From contig NZ_JBKBHT010000004.1 of assembly GCF_046297595.1 (NCBI RefSeq), positions 62,001 to 126,000 of the forward strand: a stretch of 64,000 nt of DNA. The letters are read 5' to 3'. Under the pieces are notes generated by a model. The model was not told where the DNA came from, searched no databases, and was given only the letters and a program-made list of their open reading frames with translations. A program made the position numbers and the translations under genes. Shown here piece after piece: positions 1-8,110 of this stretch; position 1 is the first letter of the stretch, and each line of letters opens with the position of its first letter. The stretch is from Ferrovibrio sp046297595. GTDB lineage: Bacteria; Pseudomonadota; Alphaproteobacteria; Ferrovibrionales; Ferrovibrionaceae.

Positions 1-411
1 CCTCGGCACAAGCTCGAAGAAGGACTGCCCGGTATCGCTACCATGCCACCCGAGAGGCCATCCCAGGCGGACAAAAAACCCGCCTACAATTGGGTAGCGT
101 TTGGCAATCCTGAGAACCTGGCGGATACCGACTGCCAGTCGCTCCGCAGGATCGTGCCGTTGGATGACGATCTGATCGATCGCCCTCAGCAATTCCCCGG
201 TGACCTCTTGTGCGACGGTCTGCACCAATTCGGAAGGCGAGGCAAAGTACTTATAGAATGTACCACGCGAAACGCGGGCCGTTTCAATGACGGCATCGAT
301 TGAAAGTTCGCCTGGTCCCACGGTCGCCACCAACTGCAGCGCGCTTTCAAGCAAACGGTGACGCATCCGTTCCCGCCGCAGTGCTGCAACCCTGAGACGA
401 TGATCGGCCAT
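1..411 (-). CDS. TetR/AcrR-family transcriptional regulator, partial (C-terminus beyond the left edge)
   Basis: The reading frame is open from an ATG at 411 down to base 1 with no stop, so the C-terminal part lies outside the window; 137 codons are visible. The N-terminus is a typical TetR DNA-binding domain: the helix-turn-helix ends in ARVSRGTFYKYFASPSELVQ (residues about 46-65), matching the family pattern of a recognition helix followed by YxYF. The rest is the start of the variable ligand-binding domain. It is divergent from the oxidoreductase gene at 598, and two palindromes typical of TetR operators lie between them, so it probably represses itself and that gene. The ligand is unknown. 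Confidence 0.88.
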   Translation of the reverse strand, partial: MADHRLRVAALRRERMRHRLLESALQLVATVGPGELSIDAVIETARVSRGTFYKYFASPSELVQTVAQEVTGELLRAIDQIVIQRHDPAERLAVGIRQVLRIAKRYPIVGGFFVRLGWPLGWHGSDTGQSFFELVPR

Positions 412-469
412 TAAATTGATCTCCATCCTCCGGCGAACCTGGAGAATGGGATGCCTTGATGTTTGCTCG

Positions 470-498
470 TTGACAAGTCCTAATAATGACAATATCGT
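470..498 (+). promoter_or_regulatory. Sigma-70-type promoter for the oxidoreductase gene
   Basis: TTGACA at 470-475 is followed by a 17-base spacer and TATCGT at 493-498. The -10 box lies inside the first palindromic operator, so a bound repressor would block it. The -35 is a perfect consensus; the -10 is moderate. Confidence 0.6.
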
Positions 499-517
499 CA
501 AAATGACAATATCGTCA
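486..517. promoter_or_regulatory. Two tandem TetR-type operators
   Basis: The 15-mer ATGACAATATCGTCA occurs twice, at 486-500 and 503-517, with centres 17 bp apart. Each copy contains the near-palindrome TGAC-N6-GTCA. They lie between a TetR gene and its divergent neighbour and overlap the -10 region of the plus-strand promoter, which is the classical arrangement for TetR autorepression. Binding by the adjacent TetR is inference. Confidence 0.72.
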
Positions 518-597
518 TTATGTAATCGTGGTGAGAGAAAGAGGCGCGGAGCAAAACAATCCGCATTTCAGTCTCTTACTGGATGCTTAGGGGTGCT

Positions 598-1611
598 ATG
601 AGCCTGCTAAAAGCCCGATCCGCGTGTTGGCAATCCAATGGATGCTTTTCCTACGAAGAGCATGTCTTGCCCAAACCGGCTGCCGACGAGGTGGTCGTGA
701 GCCTCGCTGCCACGACGGTCAATCCGATCGATGTGCGTCGTCGCGACGGATACGGCCGCCGCCTGTTCGGTTTGCTGGGGGCGGCTCGTTACCCCTTGAC
801 GCTCGGCAACGACATTGTGGGCTTCGTATCCGGCGCGCCGTCCGGTGGCATCAAAGGACTGAAAGAGGGCGACCGTGTCTTCGGCTGCAAGCCGCCGTCG
901 AGCCAGGGTGCTCATGCGAGCAAGGTGATCCTCAAGGCCAAACACCTCAGACACGCACCGAAATCGGTTCCGGATGATATCCTGGCCGCGCTGCCATACA
1001 ACACCGCGACAGTTCTGTCGGCATTCGATTCTCTGCGCCTGCCACGCGAGCAATGGCGAGGGAAAAGTGTTCTGATTTATGGCGCCGCGGGCGGGTTGGG
1101 CGTGCTCGCGACGCAGATGCTGGTGCAATGGGGCGCGAAGGTGACGGCAGTTGCCTGGCCAGCATTGCACGCAACCTGCAGGGCGGCCGGGGCTCATAGC
1201 ATCTATGATCCTAGTCAGATCGCGCAGCGGAGCGATCGTTACGACATCACGGTGAACTTCGCCGCTTGGGATATCGATGCAGAAGCCCGGGCGAAACTGT
1301 CGCTTGCCGGCATAGGGCACACGACAACCGTGCACCCACTGATGACCATCCTTGATACGGAGGGCTTTATCAAGGGCGCCTTCTCCATAATGAAAATGAA
1401 ACGGGCCGTGCGCAGAAGTCTTCCGCCAGGCCGGGCATTCTCATGGGCCATTTTCAAGCCGAAGCCAGGCGATCTGGAATGGATCGGCGATTTCGCTGCA
1501 CGCGGCATATTCCGGCCAGACATCGGATTGAAAGCCCGCTTGGACGCGGCACCCACGGCCTTCCATCACGTCGCCAAGGCGGTGCCGGGTCGCGCGATAC
1601 TCATGCCGTGA
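598..1611 (+). CDS. Quinone oxidoreductase-like zinc-independent alcohol dehydrogenase superfamily protein (MDR)
   Basis: The 337-residue product fits the medium-chain dehydrogenase/reductase family, quinone oxidoreductase branch. It has an N-terminal GroES-like domain (about 20-130, with NPIDVRRRDGYG) and a nucleotide-binding Rossmann domain starting at GAAGGLGVLATQ (about 162-173). No cysteine cluster for a structural zinc is visible. Such enzymes reduce quinones or enones with NAD(P)H in the cytoplasm. I chose the ATG at 598, which has AGGGG five bases upstream, over an in-frame ATG at 583. Its divergent TetR partner and tandem operators suggest induction by a small toxic compound, possibly a quinone or aldehyde; this is inference. 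Confidence 0.8.
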   Translation: MSLLKARSACWQSNGCFSYEEHVLPKPAADEVVVSLAATTVNPIDVRRRDGYGRRLFGLLGAARYPLTLGNDIVGFVSGAPSGGIKGLKEGDRVFGCKPPSSQGAHASKVILKAKHLRHAPKSVPDDILAALPYNTATVLSAFDSLRLPREQWRGKSVLIYGAAGGLGVLATQMLVQWGAKVTAVAWPALHATCRAAGAHSIYDPSQIAQRSDRYDITVNFAAWDIDAEARAKLSLAGIGHTTTVHPLMTILDTEGFIKGAFSIMKMKRAVRRSLPPGRAFSWAIFKPKPGDLEWIGDFAARGIFRPDIGLKARLDAAPTAFHHVAKAVPGRAILMP

Positions 1612-1686
1612 GCCGCGAGGTCGAGGCCGCGCTATCGGCGCACCGTCGACCACCAGGAAATCCCCAAATCGCAGGAGTCACGTGTA

Positions 1687-2220
1687 ATGAAGCGGCCCAG
1701 CCCGACTGCACAAGAGCGCACGTTCGCCGAGAATGAGATCATCGTCAGCAAGACTGACGTCAAGGATCGGATCACCTATGTAAACGACGTCTTCTGCAAG
1801 GTCGGGCTGTATGACGAGGCGGATGTGCTCGGTCAGCTGCATAGCGTAGTGCGCCATCCGGATATGCCGCGCGCGATCTTCCATCTGCTCTGGCAACGCA
1901 TCCAGGCCGGCCAGGAAATCTTTGCCTATGTGAAGAACCTGGCAAAGAACGGCGACTATTACTGGGTACTGGCGCATGTGACGCCGAGCCACGATTTGCA
2001 GGGCAGGCTGGAAGGATATCATTCCAACCGCCGCGTCCCTGCAAGGCAAGCGCTGGTGGACATAGAGCCGCTATATCGCCGGCTCTGCGACATCGAGGAG
2101 CGCCATCCCGACCGTAAGCAGGGTATGCACGCCGCGCTGGAGGCTATCGAGAGCGATCTCAAGGCGCGTCATCTCGACTACGACCGCTATGTGCTCGGCC
2201 TTGCGGCCATCGGCAGGTAG
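1687..2220 (+). CDS. Aer-type PAS domain protein (redox/energy-taxis sensor), module 1
   Basis: The 177-residue soluble protein is almost entirely one PAS domain of the E. coli Aer type. It has RHPDMP at about 56-61, a tryptophan in HLLWQRIQAG, KNGDYYWVLAHVTP and GYHSNRR, all conserved in the FAD-binding PAS domain of Aer. It has no transmembrane segment, HAMP or signalling domain; the C-terminal 50 residues are helical and charged. The chemoreceptor gene begins 22 bases downstream, so the two probably work as a split receptor, as CetB works with CetA in Campylobacter. AGGAG lies upstream of the chosen ATG. A close paralogue lies at 11190-11759. FAD binding is inferred from family similarity. 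Confidence 0.85.
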   Translation: MKRPSPTAQERTFAENEIIVSKTDVKDRITYVNDVFCKVGLYDEADVLGQLHSVVRHPDMPRAIFHLLWQRIQAGQEIFAYVKNLAKNGDYYWVLAHVTPSHDLQGRLEGYHSNRRVPARQALVDIEPLYRRLCDIEERHPDRKQGMHAALEAIESDLKARHLDYDRYVLGLAAIGR

Positions 2221-2242
2221 ATCCCTTGCGAAGGAGAACGCG

Positions 2243-3610
2243 ATGATGTGGTTCGGAAAATCACGGCACAAGAAGGCCCTGCGCGAAATAGACGCAATCT
2301 GTGCTCTTGCTGCCCAGGGCTATATGTCCGGACGCATACTGCACTTACAGCAGTACGGTGATCTGGCGCCGACACTTGCCGCCTTCAACCGGCTGCTCGA
2401 TCTCACCGACGCATATATCCGGGAATCGAGTGCATCGTTGTCCTACGCCGCCGAAGGGAAATATTACCGGCCTTTTCTGCCGGCCGGCATGGTCGGGCAC
2501 TTCCGCCAGGGCGCGAATGCAATCAATAGCGCACGACAGGCGATGGAGATCCGCGCAGAGGAAACTGCCAGGTTGCAGGGCGAAGTCTCTGATCTGGTCG
2601 GAGCGGCGGTATCTGGCGATTTCAGCCGACGTCTGACGCTCGAGGGCAAGGACGGATTTATGAGGCAACTGGCAGAGGGCATCAATATGCTGGTGGATCG
2701 CACCAGCAATTGCTTCAACGACATCGCCAGCGTGATCGCAGGCATGGCTCATGGCAATCTCGGGATGCGGATCGATGGAGCCTATGAAGGCATCTTCGGC
2801 ACGGTAAAGAACGACGTCAATCACATGATCGACACCTTGCGTGGCGTCGCTGGCAAGCTCGGCAACAACGCAGAGGCAGTGCAGGCTGCAGCAGACCAGA
2901 TCGCTAATGGCAGCCGCGATCTGGCTACCCGCACCGAGAGCCAGGCTTCGACATTGGAGCAGACCGTCGCGGCGATGGAGGAAATTACCACGACGGTAAA
3001 GCAGAATTCCGACAGCGCGAGAGCTGCAAGCCAGCTTGCCCTCGATGCACTGAAAGTTGCGCAGCAGGGCGGAACCGTGGTGGAGGATGCCGTCGGCGCC
3101 GTGAACCGGATAGAGGAAAGCGCACAGCAAATCTTCAACATTGTAGGTTTGATTGACGAGATAGCTTTTCAGACCAATCTGCTTGCCTTGAACGCATCGG
3201 TCGAGGCGGCGCGGGCGGGTGAGGCTGGCAAGGGTTTTGCCGTAGTAGCGCAGGAGGTGCGCGCGCTGGCACAGCGATCAGCCAATGCCTCAAAGGATAT
3301 AAAAACACTGATTTCCCAGTCGAATGCCCAGGTAAAGACCGGAACAGCGTTAGTGAACAATGCCGGCGCTTTGCTTACTGAGATCGTTACTGCAGTGGGC
3401 AAAGTGGCCGATATCGTTGCCGAGATAACCGCGGCCTCGGTTGAGCAGGCGGTAGGTCTTGAGGAAGTCAATATCGCAGTTGGCAATATTGACGGGATGA
3501 CGCAGCGAAACGGCGCGCTGGTGGAGGAGACCGCGGTCGCGGCCCATTCGCTTTCGGAGCAGGCGCGCCAGCTCGGCAGCATCGTGGGCTTTTTCCGTTT
3601 TGCCGACTGA
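2243..3610 (+). CDS. Soluble methyl-accepting chemotaxis protein, module 1
   Basis: The 455-residue protein has no signal peptide or hydrophobic segment, so it should be cytoplasmic. Residues about 1-190 contain HAMP-like repeats (NRLLDLTDAYIRESSASLSY, then EGINMLVDRTSNCFND, then NDVNHMIDTLRG). The C-terminal half is a methyl-accepting coiled coil with the receptor tip IAFQTNLLALNASVEAARAG near residues 306-326. It would signal to CheA through CheW. No CheR/CheB-binding pentapeptide is seen at the C-terminus. The ATG at 2243 is chosen because AAGGAG lies six bases upstream; an in-frame start 54 bases earlier has no such site and would overlap the PAS gene. It probably receives its signal from the PAS protein encoded just upstream. 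Confidence 0.9.
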   Translation: MMWFGKSRHKKALREIDAICALAAQGYMSGRILHLQQYGDLAPTLAAFNRLLDLTDAYIRESSASLSYAAEGKYYRPFLPAGMVGHFRQGANAINSARQAMEIRAEETARLQGEVSDLVGAAVSGDFSRRLTLEGKDGFMRQLAEGINMLVDRTSNCFNDIASVIAGMAHGNLGMRIDGAYEGIFGTVKNDVNHMIDTLRGVAGKLGNNAEAVQAAADQIANGSRDLATRTESQASTLEQTVAAMEEITTTVKQNSDSARAASQLALDALKVAQQGGTVVEDAVGAVNRIEESAQQIFNIVGLIDEIAFQTNLLALNASVEAARAGEAGKGFAVVAQEVRALAQRSANASKDIKTLISQSNAQVKTGTALVNNAGALLTEIVTAVGKVADIVAEITAASVEQAVGLEEVNIAVGNIDGMTQRNGALVEETAVAAHSLSEQARQLGSIVGFFRFAD

Positions 3611-3617
3611 AGCTGCC

Positions 3618-4097
3618 ATGTCTCCGTTGACCGCAGAAACTGCCTCGCTGTGCGCCCGCTGTCACGCGGGAGCTGCAGGCTGCAAACAACATCTGCTGCA
3701 ACTTCACAATTACTGGGAAGCCAAACGGAACCGGCAGAACTTCCCGCGACGCACTGATATCGAGCCCCTGGAGCTCGGCTTCATTCTGCCAAATCTATTT
3801 CTGGTCGACGTGCTGCCCGGCCTGGAATTCCGCTACCGGTTGACAGGAACCGAGGTCGATGAGATTCACGGCATAAACCTGACCGGTAAATCTCCGATGG
3901 ATATCCGGACGCCGGAAGTGGCCTCACTTGTCCAACAGCAATACGAGGCCGCGCTGCTGGACCGCCGGCCTCGTTGCGATCATCTGAAGCTGGTCGGCAC
4001 AGACGGCAGCTTCTGGCACTATGAAAGACTGATCCTCCCATTGTCGGAGGATGGCCATACAATCAACATGCTGCTCGGCGGCATCTATCTGGATTAA
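3618..4097 (+). CDS. Small PAS_5-type single-domain protein
   Basis: The 159-residue protein starts seven bases after the chemoreceptor stop, so it is probably in the same transcript. After a short cysteine-containing N-terminus (CARCHAGAAGCKQH, with a CxxCH-like spacing at about 13-17), the body matches the PAS_5 family of short alphaproteobacterial proteins: a sequence like IEPLELGFILPNLFLVDV, then RYRLTGTEVDEIHG and LPLSEDGHTINMLLGG. There is no output domain and no membrane segment. A TTG 18 bases upstream is an alternative start. CxxCH can bind haem c, but no export signal is present, so haem attachment is unlikely. Function unknown; context suggests a role in the same sensory pathway. 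Confidence 0.72.
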   Translation: MSPLTAETASLCARCHAGAAGCKQHLLQLHNYWEAKRNRQNFPRRTDIEPLELGFILPNLFLVDVLPGLEFRYRLTGTEVDEIHGINLTGKSPMDIRTPEVASLVQQQYEAALLDRRPRCDHLKLVGTDGSFWHYERLILPLSEDGHTINMLLGGIYLD

Positions 4098-4420
4098 GCA
4101 GCTTGTTCTGCAAGACCTGCACCGGCCTTTACTCCGACGGCGACTGTGCGAGCATTCTCTCAATTTGGCAGGAAAGTGTGCGCCGGCTACGTCGGTATCG
4201 TGGTTGTGGCATTCGACAATCAAAGCCGAACTAGTCTTTTGTGCCACTAGACATCTTTACGAGGCGCCAGGTGCGCCGGGCACCACTAAAGGTGGTGTGG
4301 TTTGGTGGACGTTACTAAGAGTCCACGTTAAGAAAAGAATTCTCTGTGATATTGCTCAACTGTGGGTCGGGTCCAATGTGCCGGATCGCTGCGTGCAGGT
4401 GCAACTTCACGAGGTTGACC
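4098..4420. other. Gene-free stretch between the two PAS_5 genes
   Basis: This 323-base interval holds no convincing gene. An open frame crosses it on the plus strand, but it overlaps both neighbours and resembles nothing I recognise. Its main content is a group of three short hairpins at 4263-4326, listed separately. No clear sigma-70 promoter was found. Confidence 0.5.
4263..4326 (+). other. Three consecutive short hairpins upstream of the second PAS_5 gene
   Basis: Stem 1 is GGCGC (4263-4267) with GCGCC (4273-4277). Stem 2 is CACCAC (4281-4286) with GTGGTG (4292-4297). Stem 3 is GTGGAC (4305-4310) with GTCCAC (4321-4326). No run of T follows, so this is not a standard intrinsic terminator. 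It could be a structured leader or a remnant of a non-coding RNA. Confidence 0.4.
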
Positions 4421-4957
4421 ATGTCTGCGCCGTGGGACGAGTTTACTGAAATTCACTACGGTATCCTCAAGTCCGTTGAGCAGCTTGAGCATCCGTTGCT
4501 ACGCCGCCTCCATTCCGACTGGTGTGCAGCGGCAGCGGCCGAAGGATGTATGGATGGCCTGCCCGATCATACGTTCATCGATCCTTTGAAGCTGGACTAC
4601 CTGCTCGGTTGGTTGCTGGTCGTCGGCGTGGAGCGGCCAGCGCCCGATAAGCTGCGGTTCAAACTCCGACTGATCGGCACCGAGATCGTCGAGCACCGAG
4701 AACGCGATCGCACCGGCCGGTGGGTGGATGAGGTCGAGGATCAGGTACTGGCGACCCAGGGGCCCAAGATCTGCCGCCTGGTCGTTGAAGCGCGCCGACC
4801 GGTACGGGCCGAGGCCGTGCACCGGATCGACGATAAGAACTATCCGGTTGAACACCTGCTGCTGCCGCTGATCGACGACGGCGGCACCATCGACAGGCTG
4901 TTGATCGCTCAAATCTATCCGCGCGATACGCCGCGTGTGGCCTATGCACATGCCTGA
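4421..4957 (+). CDS. Small PAS_5-type single-domain protein, second copy
   Basis: The 178-residue protein has the same plan as the product of 3618-4097: FIDPLKLDYLLGWLLVVGVE, then FKLRLIGTEIVEHRERDRTG, then HLLLPLIDDGGTIDRLLIAQ. It therefore belongs to the PAS_5 family, with no output domain. I chose the ATG at 4421, preceded by GAGG at a suitable distance, over a GTG 75 bases earlier. It is separated from the first copy by 323 bases with hairpins, so it may have its own promoter. The ligand and partner are unknown. Confidence 0.72.
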   Translation: MSAPWDEFTEIHYGILKSVEQLEHPLLRRLHSDWCAAAAAEGCMDGLPDHTFIDPLKLDYLLGWLLVVGVERPAPDKLRFKLRLIGTEIVEHRERDRTGRWVDEVEDQVLATQGPKICRLVVEARRPVRAEAVHRIDDKNYPVEHLLLPLIDDGGTIDRLLIAQIYPRDTPRVAYAHA

Positions 4958-5167
4958 TGCTCGCCAGCCGGTATGCGCGCGAACCGATAGGACAATTTCC
5001 GCGTAGTCGCGCAGAACCGTCGTCACGATGCGGACGGCGCAGGCGGTAGCCCAGCATGATCGGGGCAACGAGACATCGTTTAACAAAGCGGTTCAACCTG
5101 CTCCTCCTCGGAATGTGCTGATCAAGCGGGCGTGACCACGATCACGGCGGCGTCGTGAAAAAACTCC

Positions 5168-5196
5168 TTGCCAAATCGAACCGAGCGGTTTAGTTA
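5168..5196 (+). promoter_or_regulatory. Sigma-70-type promoter of the TetR-RND operon
   Basis: TTGCCA (5168-5173), a 17-base spacer and TAGTTA (5191-5196) precede the regulator gene at 5241. The spacer contains the first operator palindrome and the second operator lies just after the expected start of transcription, which supports this placement. Confidence 0.5.
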
Positions 5197-5224
5197 TCTG
5201 CCATTGTCGAACCGAGCGGTTCGA
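5176..5224. promoter_or_regulatory. Two tandem TetR-type operators controlling the RND efflux operon
   Basis: AACCGAGCGGTT, a palindrome of AACCG/CGGTT arms, occurs at 5179-5190 and 5210-5221, 31 bp (three helical turns) apart. The second copy extends to the near-perfect 18-mer TCGAACCGAGCGGTTCGA (5207-5224). One copy lies between the -35 and -10 boxes and the other near the transcription start. Autoregulation by the TetR protein encoded directly downstream is the natural inference. Confidence 0.75.
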
Positions 5225-5240
5225 TTGATGGAGAAGCAGT

Positions 5241-5885
5241 ATGACGAAACCTACCCGTAACGGCAGCGCAGTCTCGGAACTCTCTGAATTCAACCCGAAG
5301 GTTGACCAGATTCTGGCCGGTGCGCGCCGGGTTTTTCTCGAACATGGCTTTGCGGCCGCGACGACGGACATTGTCCAGCAGGCGGCCGGCGTCTCGAAAT
5401 CGACGATGTACGCCTACTTTCCCAACAAGGAAGTGCTGTTCAGTGCCGTGGTCCGCGTCGAATGCGAAAAGATGCTGGCGCAGACCCGCACCGAAGTGGT
5501 GCGAGGGCGAACAATCCAGGAGACGCTACGACGGATCGGCATCCGTCTGCTCGAAGCCGTTCTGGAACCGTCCACGCTCGCGCTCTACCGGATCGCAGTC
5601 GCCGAAACCCCCCGCTTCCCAAAAATCGGCGAAGTCGTCTACGCCACCGGGCCAATGGCCAACAACCGCGAGGTCGCCTCATTTCTGGCCGAAGCCGCCC
5701 GGAATGGCGAGATCCAGGTCGGCGATGCGGATACGGCTGCACAGCAGTTTGTCGGCATGGTCCTGCTCGACATCCTGCAACGCTGCCTGTTCGGCATCGA
5801 GGCGCCGCCGAAAGCGGGACGGATGCGCAAAATCGTCGATGCCGCGGTGGAGACCTTCTTGAGAGCCCATACAGCGACTGACTAG
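5241..5885 (+). CDS. TetR/AcrR-family regulator of the RND efflux operon
   Basis: The 214-residue protein has an N-terminal TetR domain: ILAGARRVFLEHGFAAATTD, then QQAAGVSKSTMYAYFPNKE (about 40-58), the helix-turn-helix ending in the family's YxYF/YAYF motif. The C-terminal part resembles the AefR/TetR_C_7-type ligand-binding domain and ends near residue 214, a normal length. It is the first gene of the efflux operon, 15 bases before the first adaptor gene, and follows two palindromic operators. It is therefore expected to repress its own operon and be released by a pump substrate. Confidence 0.87.
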   Translation: MTKPTRNGSAVSELSEFNPKVDQILAGARRVFLEHGFAAATTDIVQQAAGVSKSTMYAYFPNKEVLFSAVVRVECEKMLAQTRTEVVRGRTIQETLRRIGIRLLEAVLEPSTLALYRIAVAETPRFPKIGEVVYATGPMANNREVASFLAEAARNGEIQVGDADTAAQQFVGMVLLDILQRCLFGIEAPPKAGRMRKIVDAAVETFLRAHTATD

Positions 5886-5900
5886 CTAAGAGGACTTCAA

Positions 5901-7025
5901 ATGAATAGGACTTTTCAGGCGAAGACCAGACTTCTGGCCTTCGTCAGCGCCCTAGCTTTGCCCGCCGCCGTTCTGGGCGGATGCAATGAAGTGGCCCAAA
6001 CCGAGCCGAAGCAGTCTGCTCTCGTCGAGGTCCAGGCAGCAGAAGTGGTAACGCTCCCCGCGTCGGTGACCCTGACCGGTGCCGTCGCGGCCCGGGTCGA
6101 GAGCGACCTTGGCTTCCGGATCGCGGGTCGCGTTGCTGCCCGATACGCCGAGGTCGGCGACCGGGTCAGGAAAGGCCAGCTGCTGGCGATGCTGGAGACT
6201 ACCCAGCAGGCCGCCGATGTCAGCGCGGCTCGGGCGCGGCTTGCCGGCGCCCAGGCAACGCTGCGCGAAGCCCAGGCGACATTCCAGCGCCAGAGCGCGT
6301 TGCTGAGCCAGGGTTTCACGACCCGGACGCGCTTCGATGATGCGAAGCAGGCGCTGGACAGCGCCATGGCGAACGTGGATCGCAGCAAGGCGGAATTCGC
6401 CAGGACCGACGACACCCTGTCCAATGCCGAGCTTCGCGCGACTGCAGACGGCGTCATCACCGCGCGTAACGCGGAAGTCGGGCAGGTGCTCGAGGTCGCG
6501 CAGAAGGTTTATTCCCTGGCCAAGGACGGGCCGCGGGACGCGGTTTTTGAAGTCTTCGAGACCATGCTGGCCAACCCGGCCGCGAACCGCCGGGTGGAAT
6601 TGTCCTTGGTCACGAACCCTGCGATCAAGGCGGTTGGGGTCGTGCGAGAGATCGCTCCCACGGTCGATGTCCAGAAAGGCACCATCCGCGTCAAGGTCGA
6701 AATAGACGGCGCGCCTGCGGAAATGGGCCTCGGCACGCCGATATCCGGCGTCTTCCCATCCAGCAACCACACTACGGTCGTATTGCCTTGGACTGCCTTC
6801 TTCGCAGATCGGGGAAAGCCTGCGGTCTGGGTCGTCGACCCTCAAACGCATGCCGTCGCGCTCAAGCCGGTGGTCGCGCAGAGCTATCGCACTGGCAAGC
6901 TGATCGTCAGCGCGGGACTTGGCGAGAACGAGCTGGTGGTTACCCGCGGTGGGCAGTTGCTCCGGCCCGGCGAGATCGTCTCGCCTCAGCATGCCGGCAC
7001 GGATACCTCGGGAGCCAGATTATGA
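5901..7025 (+). CDS. RND efflux periplasmic adaptor (membrane fusion lipoprotein), first of two
   Basis: The 374-residue protein begins with a lipoprotein signal: hydrophobic stretch then LPAAVLGGC, with the lipid-modified cysteine near residue 28. The HlyD/AcrA-type fold follows: beta-barrel and lipoyl half-motif (LGFRIAGRVAARYAEVGDRV), an alpha-helical hairpin rich in Ala/Gln (about 95-170) and the second lipoyl half (LRATADGVITARNAEVGQVL). It would connect the inner-membrane pump encoded at 8107 with an outer-membrane channel. Its stop overlaps the start of the second adaptor gene. Confidence 0.9.
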   Translation: MNRTFQAKTRLLAFVSALALPAAVLGGCNEVAQTEPKQSALVEVQAAEVVTLPASVTLTGAVAARVESDLGFRIAGRVAARYAEVGDRVRKGQLLAMLETTQQAADVSAARARLAGAQATLREAQATFQRQSALLSQGFTTRTRFDDAKQALDSAMANVDRSKAEFARTDDTLSNAELRATADGVITARNAEVGQVLEVAQKVYSLAKDGPRDAVFEVFETMLANPAANRRVELSLVTNPAIKAVGVVREIAPTVDVQKGTIRVKVEIDGAPAEMGLGTPISGVFPSSNHTTVVLPWTAFFADRGKPAVWVVDPQTHAVALKPVVAQSYRTGKLIVSAGLGENELVVTRGGQLLRPGEIVSPQHAGTDTSGARL

Positions 7026-8110
7026 AGCGTCTGCCAGCAATTCTGTTCGCCGGCCTCAGTGTGATTGCCGTTGCCGGATGTGATGGTCATAGCAGCGAGC
7101 CAACCGCTCCAATTGCTAGGCCCGTCTTGTCGGTCCTGATCGCGCCGGCGAACCAGCCGCAGTCGGGTTTCGCCGGTGTGATCGAGCCGCGATATCAGAC
7201 CGACCGCGCATTCCAGGTGCTGGGCCGCATCATCGCGCGCCCTGTCGAGGTTGGCGACACGGTCAGGAAGGGTCAGGTGATCGCCCAGAGCGATCCTCTG
7301 GCCTACCAGCTCGCCTTACGCGAAGGCGAGGCCGATCTGGTCAGCGCGAAATCCCAGCTCGAGAAGACAGTCGCGCGTAAGGATCGCGTGCGCACCCTCG
7401 TCGAGAGAGGGGTCTCGCCCCAGGCCGAACTCGATACTGCGGAGGAGGCGGCCGCGGCAGCGACGGCAGCCCTGCGCGTGGCGTCGGCCAAGCTTGCCAA
7501 GGCCCGGGAAGACCTGAGCTACACGACCCTGACGGCCGATATGGATGGTATCGTGACGAAGATCGATGCCGAAGTCGGCCAGATGGCCGCGCCGGGCATG
7601 AAGGTCATGACGCTGGCACGCACAGATGTTCGCGAAGCTGTGGTTGATGTGCCGGCGGATATCGCGCGGACGCTCGTACCCGACGCATCCTTCGAGGTCA
7701 GGCTGCAGTCCGATGTTTCGGTCGCTGCGCCAGGGAAAATCCGCGAAGTCGCGCCGGAGGCAGATGGGGCGACCCGGCTGCGCCGCGTCAAGATCACGCT
7801 CGATCATGCTGTCGCCTCATTCCGGATCGGCGCCACCGTCACGGCGACGCCCGTGGATGCCGTGGCAAGCCTGGCTGCCATCGAACTTCCGGCCAGTGCT
7901 GTATTCGAGCGCGACGGCAGGACGCAGGTCTGGGTCGTCGATGGCGTCACGATGCAGGTGCGCAGCACGGCCGTGGATGTCGCGGCAAGCAATGGAAAGA
8001 CCCTTCGCATCGCGCGCGGTCTTGAGCCCGGTACCCGTGTCGTGATTGCCGGCGTCAATAGCCTCTCTGAAGGACAGGTTGTGCGGATCTTGGAAGGAGC
8101 CGTCGCATGA
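7022..8110 (+). CDS. RND efflux periplasmic adaptor (membrane fusion lipoprotein), second of two
   Basis: The 362-residue protein starts at an ATG overlapping the previous stop (ATGA) and has its own lipoprotein signal, FAGLSVIAVAGC, with the cysteine near residue 20. The adaptor fold is complete: FQVLGRIIARPVEVGDTV, a helical hairpin with EEAAAAATAALRVASAKL, then LTADMDGIVTKIDAEVGQMA. Two different adaptors for one pump is the arrangement of TriAB-TriC in Pseudomonas aeruginosa. A longer in-frame start upstream (6788) was rejected because it runs through the first adaptor gene and would hide the signal peptide. Confidence 0.9.
   Translation: MKRLPAILFAGLSVIAVAGCDGHSSEPTAPIARPVLSVLIAPANQPQSGFAGVIEPRYQTDRAFQVLGRIIARPVEVGDTVRKGQVIAQSDPLAYQLALREGEADLVSAKSQLEKTVARKDRVRTLVERGVSPQAELDTAEEAAAAATAALRVASAKLAKAREDLSYTTLTADMDGIVTKIDAEVGQMAAPGMKVMTLARTDVREAVVDVPADIARTLVPDASFEVRLQSDVSVAAPGKIREVAPEADGATRLRRVKITLDHAVASFRIGATVTATPVDAVASLAAIELPASAVFERDGRTQVWVVDGVTMQVRSTAVDVAASNGKTLRIARGLEPGTRVVIAGVNSLSEGQVVRILEGAVA

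Noticed and set aside
3618..3720. CxxCH as a haem c site in the PAS_5 protein
   Set aside because: No signal peptide or membrane segment is present, so cytochrome c maturation in the periplasm is unlikely.
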